64,000 bases of DNA from Methylophilaceae bacterium (GCA_027488395.1 JAIYBT010000002.1:1-64000); one strand, 5' to 3'. Shown: positions 9,339 to 19,405, counted from the stretch's first letter. Made by a program: numbers and translations. Notes: generated from the letters alone by a model not told the origin.

Positions 9339-10553
9339 CTAATCTAAAGTGAATTGTTCTACGCTGACTTGCGCTTGACCGCGATGTAATCGGATGCGTA
9401 AAGATTGTTGCAGGTGCAGCTGTTGAGCATCCGTCACAATGTGCGCTTCATCGGTTTGCACAATTGCATAGCCTCTCGCCATCACATTGGCAGGGTTAAG
9501 TTGTTGTAGGCTTTGCTGCATCTGATGTAAGGTTTGCCGCTGGCGCCATAATTGTTGTTGCATGGCTAATTGCAGCCTACGTTTTAATTGCACACACTGT
9601 TGCGCCTGTTGTTGCAGTTGTTGCGCAGGCGACAATAAGCGCCGCGCCAGATAATCTAATGTTTGCGCTTGTTGTTGTAACTGCGAGCGCATGGCCCGGC
9701 GCAAGCGCTGTCCAAGTTGCTGCAGTTGCAGTTGCCGTTGCGCCAAGTCAGGGCAGGCCAACTCTGCGGCGGCAGTCGGGGTGGCGGCGCGCACATCGGC
9801 AACAAAATCTGCGATGGTAAAGTCGGTTTCATGTCCAACACCGCTTAAGGTAGGTAGGCGACATGCCGCCAAGGCTCGCGCCACCACTTCCTCATTAAAG
9901 CTCCATAAATCCTCAATGCTGCCACCGCCACGACAAATCAGTAAGGTATCCACTTCTTGACGCTGGTCTGCTAAGGCAATGGCTTGCGCAATGGCTTCGG
10001 CAGCGCCTCTCCCTTGTACTGGCGTTGGGTAAATAATCACCTGCATGTGGGGGTCACGGCGTTTGATCGCGGCTAACACGTCCCGTAACGCGGCGGCATC
10101 GGGCGAGGTGACCACCCCAATAGCGCGCGGCTCTTGCGGGATCACTTGCTTACGTTGTGGGTCGAAAAGGCCTTCTTTGCTGAGCCGCTGTTTGAGTTGT
10201 TCGTAGGCTTCATATAATCGACCTAGGCCCGCCAGCTGCATCATTTCAATGGTCAGCTGAAAGTCCCCCCGCGCTTCATACAACGTCACCGTGGCGCGCG
10301 CTTCGATCATGTCGCCTTCGCGCGGGATGACGTCCATCAGGCTATTACGGCCCTTAAACATGACACAGCGTACTTGTGAGCGCGCGTCTTTTAATGAAAA
10401 GTACCAATGGCCACTGGCCGCCCGAGTGAAGTTTGACACTTCACCACTGATCCAAAATAACGGGAATTGGCTTTCTAGGGTTTCCTTGACGCGTTTGGTG
10501 AGATCACTCACCCCCCACATTTTTGGGAACGTTGTTTCTGACGGGTCTATCAT
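9339..10553 (-). CDS. xseA: Exodeoxyribonuclease VII large subunit
   Basis: XseA with XseB degrades single-stranded DNA in both directions. The N-terminal OB-fold (to residue ~100) contains [20 protein letters not shown]. The catalytic core has [31 protein letters not shown] and [20 protein letters not shown]. The C-terminal part, residues ~265-360, is an extremely glutamine-rich coiled coil, shorter than in E. coli (404 against about 456 residues in total). The xseB partner is not in the window. It is divergent from dsbB across 55 bp. Confidence 0.95.
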   Translation of the reverse strand: MIDPSETTFPKMWGVSDLTKRVKETLESQFPLFWISGEVSNFTRAASGHWYFSLKDARSQVRCVMFKGRNSLMDVIPREGDMIEARATVTLYEARGDFQLTIEMMQLAGLGRLYEAYEQLKQRLSKEGLFDPQRKQVIPQEPRAIGVVTSPDAAALRDVLAAIKRRDPHMQVIIYPTPVQGRGAAEAIAQAIALADQRQEVDTLLICRGGGSIEDLWSFNEEVVARALAACRLPTLSGVGHETDFTIADFVADVRAATPTAAAELACPDLAQRQLQLQQLGQRLRRAMRSQLQQQAQTLDYLARRLLSPAQQLQQQAQQCVQLKRRLQLAMQQQLWRQRQTLHQMQQSLQQLNPANVMARGYAIVQTDEAHIVTDAQQLHLQQSLRIRLHRGQAQVSVEQFTLD

Positions 10554-10608
10554 AGCGACTATTATCTATTACAATCACGCCACCACAAAATAAAAAAAAG
10601 GAATCCTT

Positions 10609-11109
10609 ATGCATCGTTATGTCAGCACACGTGCCGCTTACTTGTTTAGCTTTGTGGCTTGTTTTGGGATCGTGGCTTTGGCTTTATATATCCAAACACG
10701 CTATCAGTTAGAGCCGTGTCCATTGTGTATTTCACAACGGATCATCTTTATGAGTTTGGGCGTGTTGTTTTTGCTGCATGCGTTTGTGCGTACACCCGTG
10801 AGATTGAGTCAAAGCCTAACGGTTATTGAGCTGTTGACTGCGCTCGGCGGGGCGGGCGTAGCGATTCGTCATTGGTGGTTGCAAGCGCACAAAGAAGAAG
10901 TCATTGCAGATTGTGGCGTGGGCTTTGATTATATGTTTGATAATTTTCCGTTGCAAAAAGCGCTGACGTTGGTATTTCGTGGCACTGGCGATTGTGCTGC
11001 TATTGATTGGACCTTGTTAGGCCTCACTTTGCCGCAATTAGGCTTGATCAGTTTTGTGGGGTTGGGCGCTGTTGCCTTGATCTTGGGCCGTTGTCGCGCG
11101 CGTGCTTAA
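10609..11109 (+). CDS. dsbB: Disulfide bond formation protein B
   Basis: The 166-residue inner-membrane protein reoxidises periplasmic DsbA and passes electrons to quinone. Four membrane segments are visible, with the first redox pair in LEPCPLCISQR (near residue 40) and the second formed by the periplasmic cysteines in IADCGVGF and GTGDCAAIDW. The start is supported by AAGGA seven bases upstream. No dsbA is nearby. It is divergent from xseA, and cysM follows after about 140 bp. Confidence 0.95.
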   Translation: MHRYVSTRAAYLFSFVACFGIVALALYIQTRYQLEPCPLCISQRIIFMSLGVLFLLHAFVRTPVRLSQSLTVIELLTALGGAGVAIRHWWLQAHKEEVIADCGVGFDYMFDNFPLQKALTLVFRGTGDCAAIDWTLLGLTLPQLGLISFVGLGAVALILGRCRARA

Positions 11110-11251
11110 CCGCTTATCATCCCAACACGAAATCCTACAAAGGCATTCCCTGAGATTTGCTAAAATAAGGCGCTAATTAATGGATAGGCCGCTAGATGGA
11201 TAGCCATCTGGATTACAATGCTGGTTAGTTTTTATTCCATGATTGAGCACG

Positions 11252-12160
11252 ATGACATCCCGCACTACAACCTTTTTTAACACGTTAGATCATTTTGTTG
11301 GCAACACCCCTTTGGTGGCGGTGCAACGCATGAACCCCAACCCGCGCAATACAATCTTGCTCAAGCTAGAAGGTAACAATCCTGCAGGCTCGGTCAAAGA
11401 CCGGCCCGCCTACAGCATGATTATGCGCGCAGAACAGCGCGGCGATATCCAGCCCGGCGACACCTTGATTGAGGCGACCAGTGGCAATACTGGCATTGCG
11501 TTAGCCATGGTTGCTGCCATGCGCGGCTATAAAATGATATTGGTGATGCCAGAAAATCAATCGGTGGAACGCCGCCAAAGTATGCGTGCTTATGGCGCAG
11601 AGCTGATCTTAACGCCCAAAGATGGCAGCATGGAACTCGCCCGGGATGTGGCGATGAAATTACAAGCTGAAGGCGAGGGCAAGGTGCTCGATCAGTTTGG
11701 CAATTTGGATAATCCGTTAGCCCATTACGAAGGCACTGGCCCTGAAATATGGCGCGATACACAAGGTAAAGTTACCCATTTTGTGGCCAGTATGGGCACC
11801 ACAGGCACCATCATGGGCACTTCGCGCTTTTTAAAAGAGCAAAATCCTGCGATTCAAATCATTGGCGTGCAACCTGAAGAGGGCGCACAAATTCCTGGTA
11901 TTCGCAAATGGCCAGAAGCCTATTTACCAAAAATTTACGATGCCAAACGCGTGGATGCCCTGCGCTATGTCAGTCAGCAACATGCAGAAGAAACCACCCG
12001 CAAACTAGCCGCTAAAGAAGGTATTTTTGCGGGGATTTCTAGTGGTGGTGGTTTGTATACCGCGCTGCAATTATCCAAAGAAGTGAACGATGCGGTGATT
12101 GTGAGTATTGTCTGCGACCGCGGTGACCGTTATTTATCGACTGGGGTTTTCCCCGCCTAA
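11252..12160 (+). CDS. cysM: Cysteine synthase B
   Basis: This PLP-dependent enzyme makes cysteine from O-acetylserine and sulfide or thiosulfate. The PLP lysine is in NPAGSVKDRPAY near residue 42, the phosphate loop is TSGNTGIALAMVAAM and the substrate motif is STGVFPA at the C-terminus. The NPAGSVKDR wording and about 302 residues point to CysM rather than CysK. ATG 11252 is preferred over a TTG three codons earlier. The stop overlaps the start of the next gene (TAATG), so cysM appears to lead the envelope operon that follows. Confidence 0.93.
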   Translation: MTSRTTTFFNTLDHFVGNTPLVAVQRMNPNPRNTILLKLEGNNPAGSVKDRPAYSMIMRAEQRGDIQPGDTLIEATSGNTGIALAMVAAMRGYKMILVMPENQSVERRQSMRAYGAELILTPKDGSMELARDVAMKLQAEGEGKVLDQFGNLDNPLAHYEGTGPEIWRDTQGKVTHFVASMGTTGTIMGTSRFLKEQNPAIQIIGVQPEEGAQIPGIRKWPEAYLPKIYDAKRVDALRYVSQQHAEETTRKLAAKEGIFAGISSGGGLYTALQLSKEVNDAVIVSIVCDRGDRYLSTGVFPA

Positions 12161-14172
12161 TGGACATGCGCTGGTTTCGCGCATGCGGTATGTTGTGGGG
12201 CTTGACTGCCTCACTCTCAGCCATGGCGGTCAGCGAAATCAGTCTACAGATTGAGCGTATTGATGACCCAAGTTATCACTTAAACGCTGCTTCAGCACGG
12301 TATCAAGTGGGCAAACAACAGCAATTGGTGATCAATGCCCAACAGTTGCGCATCGGCCCCGCCACCCTGGCACAACCAAGCATCGCTTTAAACATAGCGC
12401 AAGCGTCGCATTTGCAAGTCAGCTCAGACCAGATCAGCATCGGACAATACCAAGCGAAATCAGGGCGATTCACGGTGGCGTTAGGTGGGCGCAATGGGCC
12501 ATCAAGCTTAAGCTTAGAGGCGCAAATCAAAGCCAATACGGACAGCCAATGGGGTAACCTGCATTTGCAATGCGAAATGCCGTCTGCGCTGGCGCAATAC
12601 CGCTGGCGATGTGCAGATGGCATGTACCAAGACGCGCGCTCCAAGGTGCCATTTAGCATCGATGTGACGCCTAACACCAGCGTGACCACAAACGTGCGGC
12701 AAGACGTACGTCCAGCAGGAATGCAAGTGTTGTTACGTTTAAAACAGGCCACGTTTAGCGATGCGTCAGGACTGCACGCGGGTGAGCGTATCAGCGGAAG
12801 TGTATTGGTATCAGCGGAGGCCGATACTCAAGGCTGGCGCTGGCGTGGTAAGGTCGATTGGCAATCGGGCGCCTTGTTTTGGCAACCTTTTTATTTTGCG
12901 GAAGGCGACAAACATTTTGAAATTCAGGGACGCTATCAGTCGCCATATCTGCTGATTGAGCAGGCCTTGCTAGATGTACCGGGGGTGGGGCAACTCACCA
13001 GCAGTGCACGCATCGATCTTGTTGATCAATCGTTTGAGGATTTAAAAATAGCGGGGAATCAAGTGAATTTTGCTGGTGTGTATCGCACCTTAATTCAACC
13101 ATTGTTGGCTAATTCAGCGTTTGGGCAATTGAATGTATCTGGTACGGCAGATTGGTCGTTTGAAGCCAAGCAACATAGACCGCAACGTTTTTTACTGAAT
13201 ATCCGCGATGCCAGTGTTGAGGATCATCAGGGTAAATTTGCTTTTAAGCATTTCAATGCAAGTATCCCCTGGGATTACGATACGCCAAACCCCATTCACA
13301 TCAGCTATCAATCTGGCCATGTGTTAAATATTCCGCTGGGGTCGACCCAATGGCAAGCTGAGGTCAATCGCTTTTCGATCACCGCCCCCCATTTGCGTTT
13401 GCCAATATTGGATGGCGCCCTAGAATTTGAAGATCTTTCGGCCGCTTGGGTACAACACAGCATGGTCTGGCATCTAAAAATGGAGATGCAACCGATCAGC
13501 TTGGCCAGTTTTAGTCAGGCGCTAGGCTGGCCTGCCATGCGTGGACAGATTGATGGACATATCCCATTGGTCAGTTACGCCAATCAGACGCTACGCATGG
13601 CAGGTGAAATGAATTTCAGCATGTTTAAAGGCAATGTTGCCATGTCTGATTTGGAAATGCATGATCCGCTAGGCGCCAATCCAATACTCAATGCAAACCT
13701 CAAGATGCGCAATATTGATTTAGGTGAAATTACGCGCACATTCAATTTTGGCGCCATCACTGGCAAACTCGAGGGTGATGTCAGCCATTTGAAATTGGTG
13801 CGCTGGAAACCCGTCTATATGGATGCGGTGATTCAAACCGCAGATGGCCATCATGACAACACCATTTCGCAACGTGCCGTCGAAAATATCACCGCTTTAG
13901 GGGGAGAGGGCACTGCTAAAGTATTACAGCGCACCGTACTGCGGTTTTTTAATGCCTTTGCCTATGAAAAAATTGGCTTGAAATGTGCGCTGCGTGGCGA
14001 TATTTGCAAAATGGGCGGGGTCGCCAGCACGCCACATGGCTTTGTCATTTTAAAAGGGAAAGGCTTTCCCTCGGTGAACGTGAACGGCTACACTGAATAT
14101 GTCAGTTGGCAGGATGTGTTGTCGCGGATGCAGCGCATCACCGATAGCAACAGTCAAATCATTATTCAATAA
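12160..14172 (+). CDS. ydbH: YdbH-family AsmA-like intermembrane phospholipid transport protein
   Basis: The 670-residue protein has an N-terminal signal/anchor (WFRACGMLWGLTASLSAMA) and then a long beta-strand-rich body of repeated short amphipathic strands, as in AsmA-like bridge proteins. The conserved C-terminal region includes LEGDVSHLKLVRWKPVYMDA and a FFNAFAYEKIGLKCALRG segment. The two genes that follow match the E. coli ydbH-ynbE-ydbL order, which is the main reason for this call; YdbH there forms an envelope-spanning bridge with YnbE and is partly redundant with TamB and YhdP in lipid movement to the outer membrane. The first codon overlaps the cysM stop. Confidence 0.78.
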   Translation: MDMRWFRACGMLWGLTASLSAMAVSEISLQIERIDDPSYHLNAASARYQVGKQQQLVINAQQLRIGPATLAQPSIALNIAQASHLQVSSDQISIGQYQAKSGRFTVALGGRNGPSSLSLEAQIKANTDSQWGNLHLQCEMPSALAQYRWRCADGMYQDARSKVPFSIDVTPNTSVTTNVRQDVRPAGMQVLLRLKQATFSDASGLHAGERISGSVLVSAEADTQGWRWRGKVDWQSGALFWQPFYFAEGDKHFEIQGRYQSPYLLIEQALLDVPGVGQLTSSARIDLVDQSFEDLKIAGNQVNFAGVYRTLIQPLLANSAFGQLNVSGTADWSFEAKQHRPQRFLLNIRDASVEDHQGKFAFKHFNASIPWDYDTPNPIHISYQSGHVLNIPLGSTQWQAEVNRFSITAPHLRLPILDGALEFEDLSAAWVQHSMVWHLKMEMQPISLASFSQALGWPAMRGQIDGHIPLVSYANQTLRMAGEMNFSMFKGNVAMSDLEMHDPLGANPILNANLKMRNIDLGEITRTFNFGAITGKLEGDVSHLKLVRWKPVYMDAVIQTADGHHDNTISQRAVENITALGGEGTAKVLQRTVLRFFNAFAYEKIGLKCALRGDICKMGGVASTPHGFVILKGKGFPSVNVNGYTEYVSWQDVLSRMQRITDSNSQIIIQ

Positions 14173-14184
14173 TGTGAGGATACT

Positions 14185-14481
14185 ATGCCTAGGTTAACGG
14201 ATTGTGTGGTAACGATGTTGCAACCAATACTGCGCAAGCTGTTGTTGGTTGCGCTTGTTTGTCCGCTGGTCGCCTGTATTACCATCAATATTTATTTTCC
14301 AGCGGCTGCTGCCGAAAAAGCCGCGGACCAAGTGATTGATCAAGTTTGGCAAGCGGGTGCTGGTGCTGCATCGCCCAATGTTGATCAACCAAACGCGCCG
14401 CAAACGCCAGTCAGCAATCCGCCACAAACCGACACCTTGCCCACCTCCAATCCGCCGATGAGCAAAGAGGTGCAGCCATGA
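14185..14481 (+). CDS. ynbE: YnbE-like small outer-membrane lipoprotein
   Basis: The 98-residue protein has a signal peptide with lipobox LVAC, then ITINIYFPAAAAEKAADQ, the conserved YnbE/DUF1318-associated segment, and a Pro/Gln/Asn/Thr-rich tail from about residue 60. In E. coli YnbE is the outer-membrane partner of YdbH. This copy is longer than the E. coli one because of the tail. An AGGA motif precedes the ATG, and the last codons overlap the next start (ATGA). Confidence 0.78.
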   Translation: MPRLTDCVVTMLQPILRKLLLVALVCPLVACITINIYFPAAAAEKAADQVIDQVWQAGAGAASPNVDQPNAPQTPVSNPPQTDTLPTSNPPMSKEVQP

Positions 14482-14921
14482 AGAAACAATTCATTCACAA
14501 CAGTGCGCGTCAACGCTGCATTTGCTTGTGCTTAATGGGCGGTGTGCTCCTCAGTCGTCTGAGTGTCGCAGCGCCAGACTTGCAAGTGACTGCACCCGCG
14601 TTACAAAGCCTGACCCAACGCATGCAGGCGCGCCATACGCAGTTGTTGCCGTTTTATCACGCTGGCGTGATTGGTTTGACGCAAGAGGGCCTTATAGCGG
14701 TGCGAGATGCCAGCACTGTGGCGTTACCACAACGCGCCACATTGGCCGGGCTTGTCAAGGACGAAAACCAGGATCGCCAACAGCTTTACGCGGGCATTGC
14801 GCAAGCCAATGGTCATGCGGAGTGGGCAGGCGAAATTCAACGTACTTTTGCGCAACGTTGGCTGGATAAAGCCCAAGCGGGTTGGTATCTATTGTTGAAC
14901 GGCCAGTGGCAGCAAAAGTAA
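14478..14921 (+). CDS. ydbL: YdbL-family DUF1318 periplasmic protein
   Basis: The 147-residue protein has a Sec signal peptide (to about residue 31, VAAPDLQ) and a DUF1318 domain in which GVIGLTQEGLIAVRD, a LVKDENQDRQQLYAGIAQANG stretch and the Trp-ending C-terminus LLNGQWQQK match YdbL. In E. coli YdbL is a periplasmic modulator of the YdbH-YnbE bridge. The start overlaps the ynbE stop by four bases, so the three are translationally coupled. Downstream the DNA becomes a short tandem repeat. Confidence 0.82.
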   Translation: MKKQFIHNSARQRCICLCLMGGVLLSRLSVAAPDLQVTAPALQSLTQRMQARHTQLLPFYHAGVIGLTQEGLIAVRDASTVALPQRATLAGLVKDENQDRQQLYAGIAQANGHAEWAGEIQRTFAQRWLDKAQAGWYLLLNGQWQQK

Positions 14922-14941
14922 GCCAAATAAGCTTAAGTTAC

Positions 14942-15003
14942 GTCAGCGTCAGCCAAGTCAGTGTCAGCCAAGTCAGGCTTACGCCAAGTCAGGCTTACAC
15001 CAA
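14942..15003. repeat. Four tandem 15-16 bp repeats between ydbL and tesA
   Basis: Units are GTCAGCGTCAGCCAA, GTCAGTGTCAGCCAA, GTCAGGCTTACGCCAA and GTCAGGCTTACACCAA, back to back. They lie between the convergent 3' ends of ydbL and tesA. No hairpin terminator is recognisable here. Confidence 0.85.
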
Positions 15004-15015
15004 GCCAACTTGACA

Positions 15016-15708
15016 TTACGGCTTAAGCAAAGGCAATACATACGGCCACACGTTTTTCAATAGCTGCGGTTGTGCCGTTGCTGTCGGGTGTAAACCATCG
15101 CTTTGCACCAGTGCAGGATTGCCTGCCACCTCCGCCAAGAAAAATGGCACCCATGGCAAGCTGTATTGTTGCGCGAGCTTGCGATACATATCGCTAAATT
15201 GTTGGGTGTATTTCAAGCCGTAATTGGGGGGTATTTTCATGCCTAACAACACAACTTGTGCGCCTTGCTGTTGGGCTTGTTGGATCATGCTGGCCAAATT
15301 TTGCTCACTCACAGCCAAGTTTAACCCGCGTAAGCCATCGTTAGCACCTAACTCTAGTACCACACACCGGGGTTTGTGGGTGCGTAGCATGGTGGCAAAT
15401 CGGCTTAAGCCGCCACTGGTGGTCTCACCACTGATACTGGCGTTGACCACTTGATAATCGCGTTTTTCTTGTATCAATTTTTGTTGCAATAAATGGACCC
15501 AACCCGCAGTTTGCGCAATCCCATAGGCTGCAGATAAGCTGTCACCGTAGACCACGATGGTGTTGGGCGAGGTGGATTGGGCATGTGTTTGCGGTGCAAC
15601 CAACAGCCCTAAACACGTACTAAGCAATAACATGCATTGCCACATAACCCATTGCCGGTTAAGCCATTGCCAATTAACCAATTGCCCAATAAACCAAAGG
15701 TATTTCAT
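15016..15708 (-). CDS. tesA: SGNH/GDSL hydrolase, TesA-type acyl-CoA thioesterase/lysophospholipase/arylesterase
   Basis: All four SGNH blocks are present: VVYGDSLSAAYG (nucleophile Ser), ASISGETTSGGLSRF, LGANDGLRG and DGLHPTATAQ (catalytic Asp/His). A signal peptide ends at APQTHAQ, so the enzyme is periplasmic. The start is uncertain: the frame is open to 15834, MKYLWF at 15708 gives 230 residues, and an ATG at 15645 gives 209 (E. coli TesA has 208). The N-terminal coding DNA is a 15-bp tandem repeat encoding Trp/Gln/Asn-rich pentapeptides. It is divergent from ybbA-ybbP, as in E. coli. Confidence 0.88.
   Translation of the reverse strand: MKYLWFIGQLVNWQWLNRQWVMWQCMLLLSTCLGLLVAPQTHAQSTSPNTIVVYGDSLSAAYGIAQTAGWVHLLQQKLIQEKRDYQVVNASISGETTSGGLSRFATMLRTHKPRCVVLELGANDGLRGLNLAVSEQNLASMIQQAQQQGAQVVLLGMKIPPNYGLKYTQQFSDMYRKLAQQYSLPWVPFFLAEVAGNPALVQSDGLHPTATAQPQLLKNVWPYVLPLLKP
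15634..15694. repeat. Four tandem 15-bp repeats inside the 5' part of tesA
   Basis: Units GCATTGCCACATAAC, CCATTGCCGGTTAAG, CCATTGCCAATTAAC and CAATTGCCCAATAAAC are consecutive. On the coding strand they give the pentapeptide series LVNWQ, WLNRQ, WVMWQ just before the hydrophobic signal core. A further 14-bp duplication (GACCAGTTGAGCAT / GACCAGTTGTGCTT) lies at 15779-15806. Confidence 0.85.
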
Positions 15709-15995
15709 TTTAATCATTTGCATCACTTTCATAAAAAAACACGGCATTTGCTCAGGTTGAATTGTGCAAATTAAATATGACCAGTTGAGCATGACCAGTT
15801 GTGCTTGCACATTCACCATTGCAAGTAGCGTCATTTAGGATACGCATTTAGCGTATGCTAACGCAAATCCATGTTGGCACTGACTGATTGCAGTGACCAT
15901 AGTTTGATCTGTACTATTTTACACACAGGATGGATCGCAAATGCCACACAATGTATGTACCTTTATTGCCTATTAGAAAGACTTTGTATCACGTT

Positions 15996-16736
15996 ATGAC
16001 GTATTCACCTGCCATTCAAGCCATTTCCACAGCGCCTGCGTTACCCATAGACATCACGGCAGCTAACGTGCTCACCGTCACGCATTTGACGCAACAGGTC
16101 GGCGATGGCGAACAATCATTGACCATTTTGCGTGATTTGCATTTAGAGGTCCGCCAAGGTGAAAGTGTCGCGATTGTGGGCAGTTCAGGCTCTGGAAAAT
16201 CAACGCTGTTAGGCTTGCTCGCAGGCTTGGATGTGCCAACCCATGGTGAAATTCGTGTGAGAAATCAAGCGTTTAGTCAGCTGGATGAAGATGGACGGGC
16301 TGCGGTACGGGCAGAGTCTATGGGATTTGTGTTTCAATCGTTTCAGCTGTTACCGAGCATGACGGTACTTGAAAATGTCATGCTCCCTTTGCAATTAGCG
16401 CAACAGCCAGAGGTGCATGCGCGTGCCTTGGCAACAATCGCACAGGTCGGGTTGGCGGATCGGCTGCAACATTATCCCAAGCAGTTATCCGGTGGGGAGC
16501 AGCAGCGGGTCGCCATTGCCCGTGCATTTGCGCCACATCCAGCCATTTTGCTGGCAGATGAACCAACCGGTAACTTAGATGCCGCGACAGGTGCGCGCAT
16601 CATAGACTTATTGTTTAGCCTCAATCAAGCCATGGGCACGACCTTAATTTTAGTGACCCACGATGCCACGTTGGCCAAACGATGTGCACGGGTATTGACG
16701 TTGATAGATGGTCAGTTGAGCGCCACATGCGATTAA
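15996..16736 (+). CDS. ybbA: ABC transporter ATP-binding protein, YbbA/LolD type
   Basis: This ATPase has Walker [10 protein letters not shown], a Q-loop at [10 protein letters not shown], signature [14 protein letters not shown], Walker B ILLADEP followed by TGNLD, and the H-loop LVTHD, the MacB/LolD subclass pattern. I prefer the ATG at 15996 (246 residues); the frame stays open upstream to 15930. The next gene is its FtsX-type permease, overlapping by ten bases. Together with divergent tesA this is the ybbA-ybbP locus, whose substrate is not firmly known. Confidence 0.9.
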   Translation: MTYSPAIQAISTAPALPIDITAANVLTVTHLTQQVGDGEQSLTILRDLHLEVRQGESVAIVGSSGSGKSTLLGLLAGLDVPTHGEIRVRNQAFSQLDEDGRAAVRAESMGFVFQSFQLLPSMTVLENVMLPLQLAQQPEVHARALATIAQVGLADRLQHYPKQLSGGEQQRVAIARAFAPHPAILLADEPTGNLDAATGARIIDLLFSLNQAMGTTLILVTHDATLAKRCARVLTLIDGQLSATCD

Positions 16737-19228
16737 ATTTGAGCTTGGCTTGGCGATTATTGCGCGCGCAGTGGCAGGCAGGCGATGTGCGTGTGCTGGT
16801 TCTGGCCTTGGTGCTGGCGATTACCGCGCTCACTGCCGTGAGTTTTTTTACCAATCGTGTTGGGCAACAGCTCAAACAGCAAGGGGCAAGTTTGTTAGGT
16901 GCCGATGCGGTGTTGATCGCAGATCACCCGATCACACCGCAAAGGTCGCAACAAAGCATGCAGCGTGGTCTGCACACTGCATCTACCCTTGAATTCACCA
17001 GTATGGCGATACATGGCGAACGTAATCAGTTGGCGGAAATTAAGGCCATCGATGCGCATTTTCCTTTGATCGGCAGCTTTGGCGTTCAAACCAAGCCGCC
17101 TATCACTCACAATGTTGTGGGTGGCCCCGCGCGCGGTGAGGTTTGGTTGGCACCTGCATTGGCACAAACACTCAACATCACGTTGGGGGATCGCCTAGTA
17201 TTGGGGGCTAGCCAGTTTAAAGTCAGTGGTTGGATAGTGGGTGAGCCTTCTCGTGGCGGTGGTTTGATGAACCTTGCGCCGCGGGTAATGATGCATTTAC
17301 AGGATGTGCCCGCCACCCAACTGCTGCAGTTTGGCAGCCGCGTAAAATATAGCTTGGCGGTGTCAGGTAGGCCTGCACAAGTGCAGGCGTGGCAACAAGC
17401 AGTACGACCGCAACTTCAAGCAGGCGAACACATCGAAGAAGTCAGCGCAGCACGGCCAGAAATTCGCGCAGCGCTGAATAAAGCGGATACATTTTTGGGT
17501 CTCAGTGCTTTGGTCACGGTGATGCTATCTGTGGTTGCCATGTTGTTGTCCAGTCAGCCATTTATTGGACGTTGCCAAGAGGCAGCGGTGTTATTGCGCG
17601 TGTTTGGTGCCAATACGCGCACCATCCGTAGTGTGATGACATGGCAAGCGGTGTTCTTGGCGGGGATCGGCGCTCTGTTGGGCTGTGTGTTGGGTTTTTT
17701 GGTGCAATTTGGATTGGCTGAAATCGTGGGCAACTTGTTTGTAGAGCGATTGCCAGCACCAAACTGGACGCCAATCGGCTTAGGCGTTGCACTCAGTTTT
17801 TCGATTGTATTGAGCTTGATGTGGCCCTCCATACACGCGCTACGCCAGCTTTCACCGATGCAGCGTTTGCGTGCTGGCGTCCCCCCGCTGATGCCATCCG
17901 CTTGGCGGCACTACTTGCCACTATTGGCGGTCATTGTGAGTTTTGTATTGATCCTTGCCCAGTCGCTTGCTTTAGCGTTTGCTTTTATCGCAGGGATTGC
18001 GGGTTTGAGCCTGATTGCAGGCGCCGCCGCCTACGCCATGGCGCTTGCACTGCATCGCTTCAGTGATCAGCGCGCGCTGCCCATGTCCCTTGTGTTGGGG
18101 TTACGCAACTTAAAGCGCCGCTTAACAGTATCATTGATCCAAATCGTAGGCTTTAGTCTGGGCGCCATGGTGTTGATGTTGATCACCATGATTAAAACGG
18201 ATCTTTTACAAGCTTGGCAGCAATCCTTGCCACAAGATGCCCCGAACCAATTTGTCATTAATATTCAGCCTGATCAAGTGGCGGCCATGCGTCAACGCTT
18301 AAGCCAAATGCCGATTGTGCCTGCGCAACCAACGCTGTATGCCATGATCCGCGGGCGGTTAATCGAAAAAAATGGCACGCCGATGCACAGTGATCAATTC
18401 CAAGACGAGCGCGCTAAACGCCTAATAGACCGCGAGTTTAATTTATCGGGCTCGGGCGCGATGCATGACGATAACCAACTGGTGCAAGGCCAGTGGTGGG
18501 GGCCACAGCAAGCCGATGCGAAACTCATCTCATTAGAACAAGGCATTGCCAAAACCTTGAACATTCAGTTGGGGGATATACTGACCTTTGACATCGCGGG
18601 ACAAAACATGAGCCTGCAAGTGGCGAGTATCCGCGAAGTAAAATGGGATAATTTACGGCCTAATTTTTTTGCGGTGACCCCACCTTTAACCTTGGCAGGC
18701 TTTCCCACCAGTTATCTGACGGCGTTTCAATTACCCGCCACCGAAAGGGTGCACAACCAACGCTTGGTCCAAACATTTCCCAATATTTCGGTGATTGATA
18801 TGGGCAGTGTGCTGACACAAATTCGAGATATCTTGGCTAAATTGACTCTGGCTGTCAGTTTTATTTTTGCGTTTTGCATAGCAGCAGGGCTGGTGGTACT
18901 GACCGCTGCTTTAGTCGCCACCCGTCTTGATCGTGCGCAAGAAGCCAGTTTGTTGCGCGCCCTCGGTGCGTCTAAAAAACAAGTGGTTACGATGCTGTTG
19001 ACTGAATACTTGAGTATTGCATGGGTGTCAGCCACTGTGGCCGTCTTGATTGCCAATTTGTTGGGTGCTTATGTAAGCACACAATTGTTGGATATTCCTT
19101 TTCATTGGAACCTCAGTTTGTCGCTCAGTGTGTATAGCCTAGCGTTGGTGCTGATCCCACTGGCGGCTTGGTTGGTGATTAGACGGTTGATTAACCTGCC
19201 GCCTAAACAGGTATTGCATAGTCTTTGA
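16727..19228 (+). CDS. ybbP: ABC transporter permease, YbbP/FtsX type
   Basis: The 833-residue protein has an N-terminal membrane segment, a large periplasmic MacB-like domain, three helices (about residues 265-375), a central pair near 400-460, a second periplasmic region, and three more helices at the C-terminus. Each helix bundle carries an FtsX-type RVFGANTRTIRSV or LRALGASKKQV loop, so it is two FtsX units in one chain, as in YbbP. The ATG at 16727 overlaps the end of ybbA. It probably works as a mechanotransmission or lipid/lipoprotein exporter together with ybbA. Confidence 0.88.
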   Translation: MRLNLSLAWRLLRAQWQAGDVRVLVLALVLAITALTAVSFFTNRVGQQLKQQGASLLGADAVLIADHPITPQRSQQSMQRGLHTASTLEFTSMAIHGERNQLAEIKAIDAHFPLIGSFGVQTKPPITHNVVGGPARGEVWLAPALAQTLNITLGDRLVLGASQFKVSGWIVGEPSRGGGLMNLAPRVMMHLQDVPATQLLQFGSRVKYSLAVSGRPAQVQAWQQAVRPQLQAGEHIEEVSAARPEIRAALNKADTFLGLSALVTVMLSVVAMLLSSQPFIGRCQEAAVLLRVFGANTRTIRSVMTWQAVFLAGIGALLGCVLGFLVQFGLAEIVGNLFVERLPAPNWTPIGLGVALSFSIVLSLMWPSIHALRQLSPMQRLRAGVPPLMPSAWRHYLPLLAVIVSFVLILAQSLALAFAFIAGIAGLSLIAGAAAYAMALALHRFSDQRALPMSLVLGLRNLKRRLTVSLIQIVGFSLGAMVLMLITMIKTDLLQAWQQSLPQDAPNQFVINIQPDQVAAMRQRLSQMPIVPAQPTLYAMIRGRLIEKNGTPMHSDQFQDERAKRLIDREFNLSGSGAMHDDNQLVQGQWWGPQQADAKLISLEQGIAKTLNIQLGDILTFDIAGQNMSLQVASIREVKWDNLRPNFFAVTPPLTLAGFPTSYLTAFQLPATERVHNQRLVQTFPNISVIDMGSVLTQIRDILAKLTLAVSFIFAFCIAAGLVVLTAALVATRLDRAQEASLLRALGASKKQVVTMLLTEYLSIAWVSATVAVLIANLLGAYVSTQLLDIPFHWNLSLSLSVYSLALVLIPLAAWLVIRRLINLPPKQVLHSL

Positions 19229-19405
19229 CAGTGCTCACCCTATCAACAGATGTCTGAGTGCTTAAATGCCTGAAGATGCGTTTGATAATGCGGCTGATAC
19301 CACGCTGAGTGCACTGATCTTGTGCATGTTCAGGGGGCGATCACGCGTTTGCATGCACATGTCATCTCAGCTGTAGTGCCTTGCTGGCGTGGTGTTGCCA
19401 CAAAT

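Noticed and set aside
12303-12752. 149-codon minus-strand ORF inside ydbH
   Set aside because: Antisense to a coherent coding frame, Cys/Arg-rich composition typical of shadow frames, no start signals.
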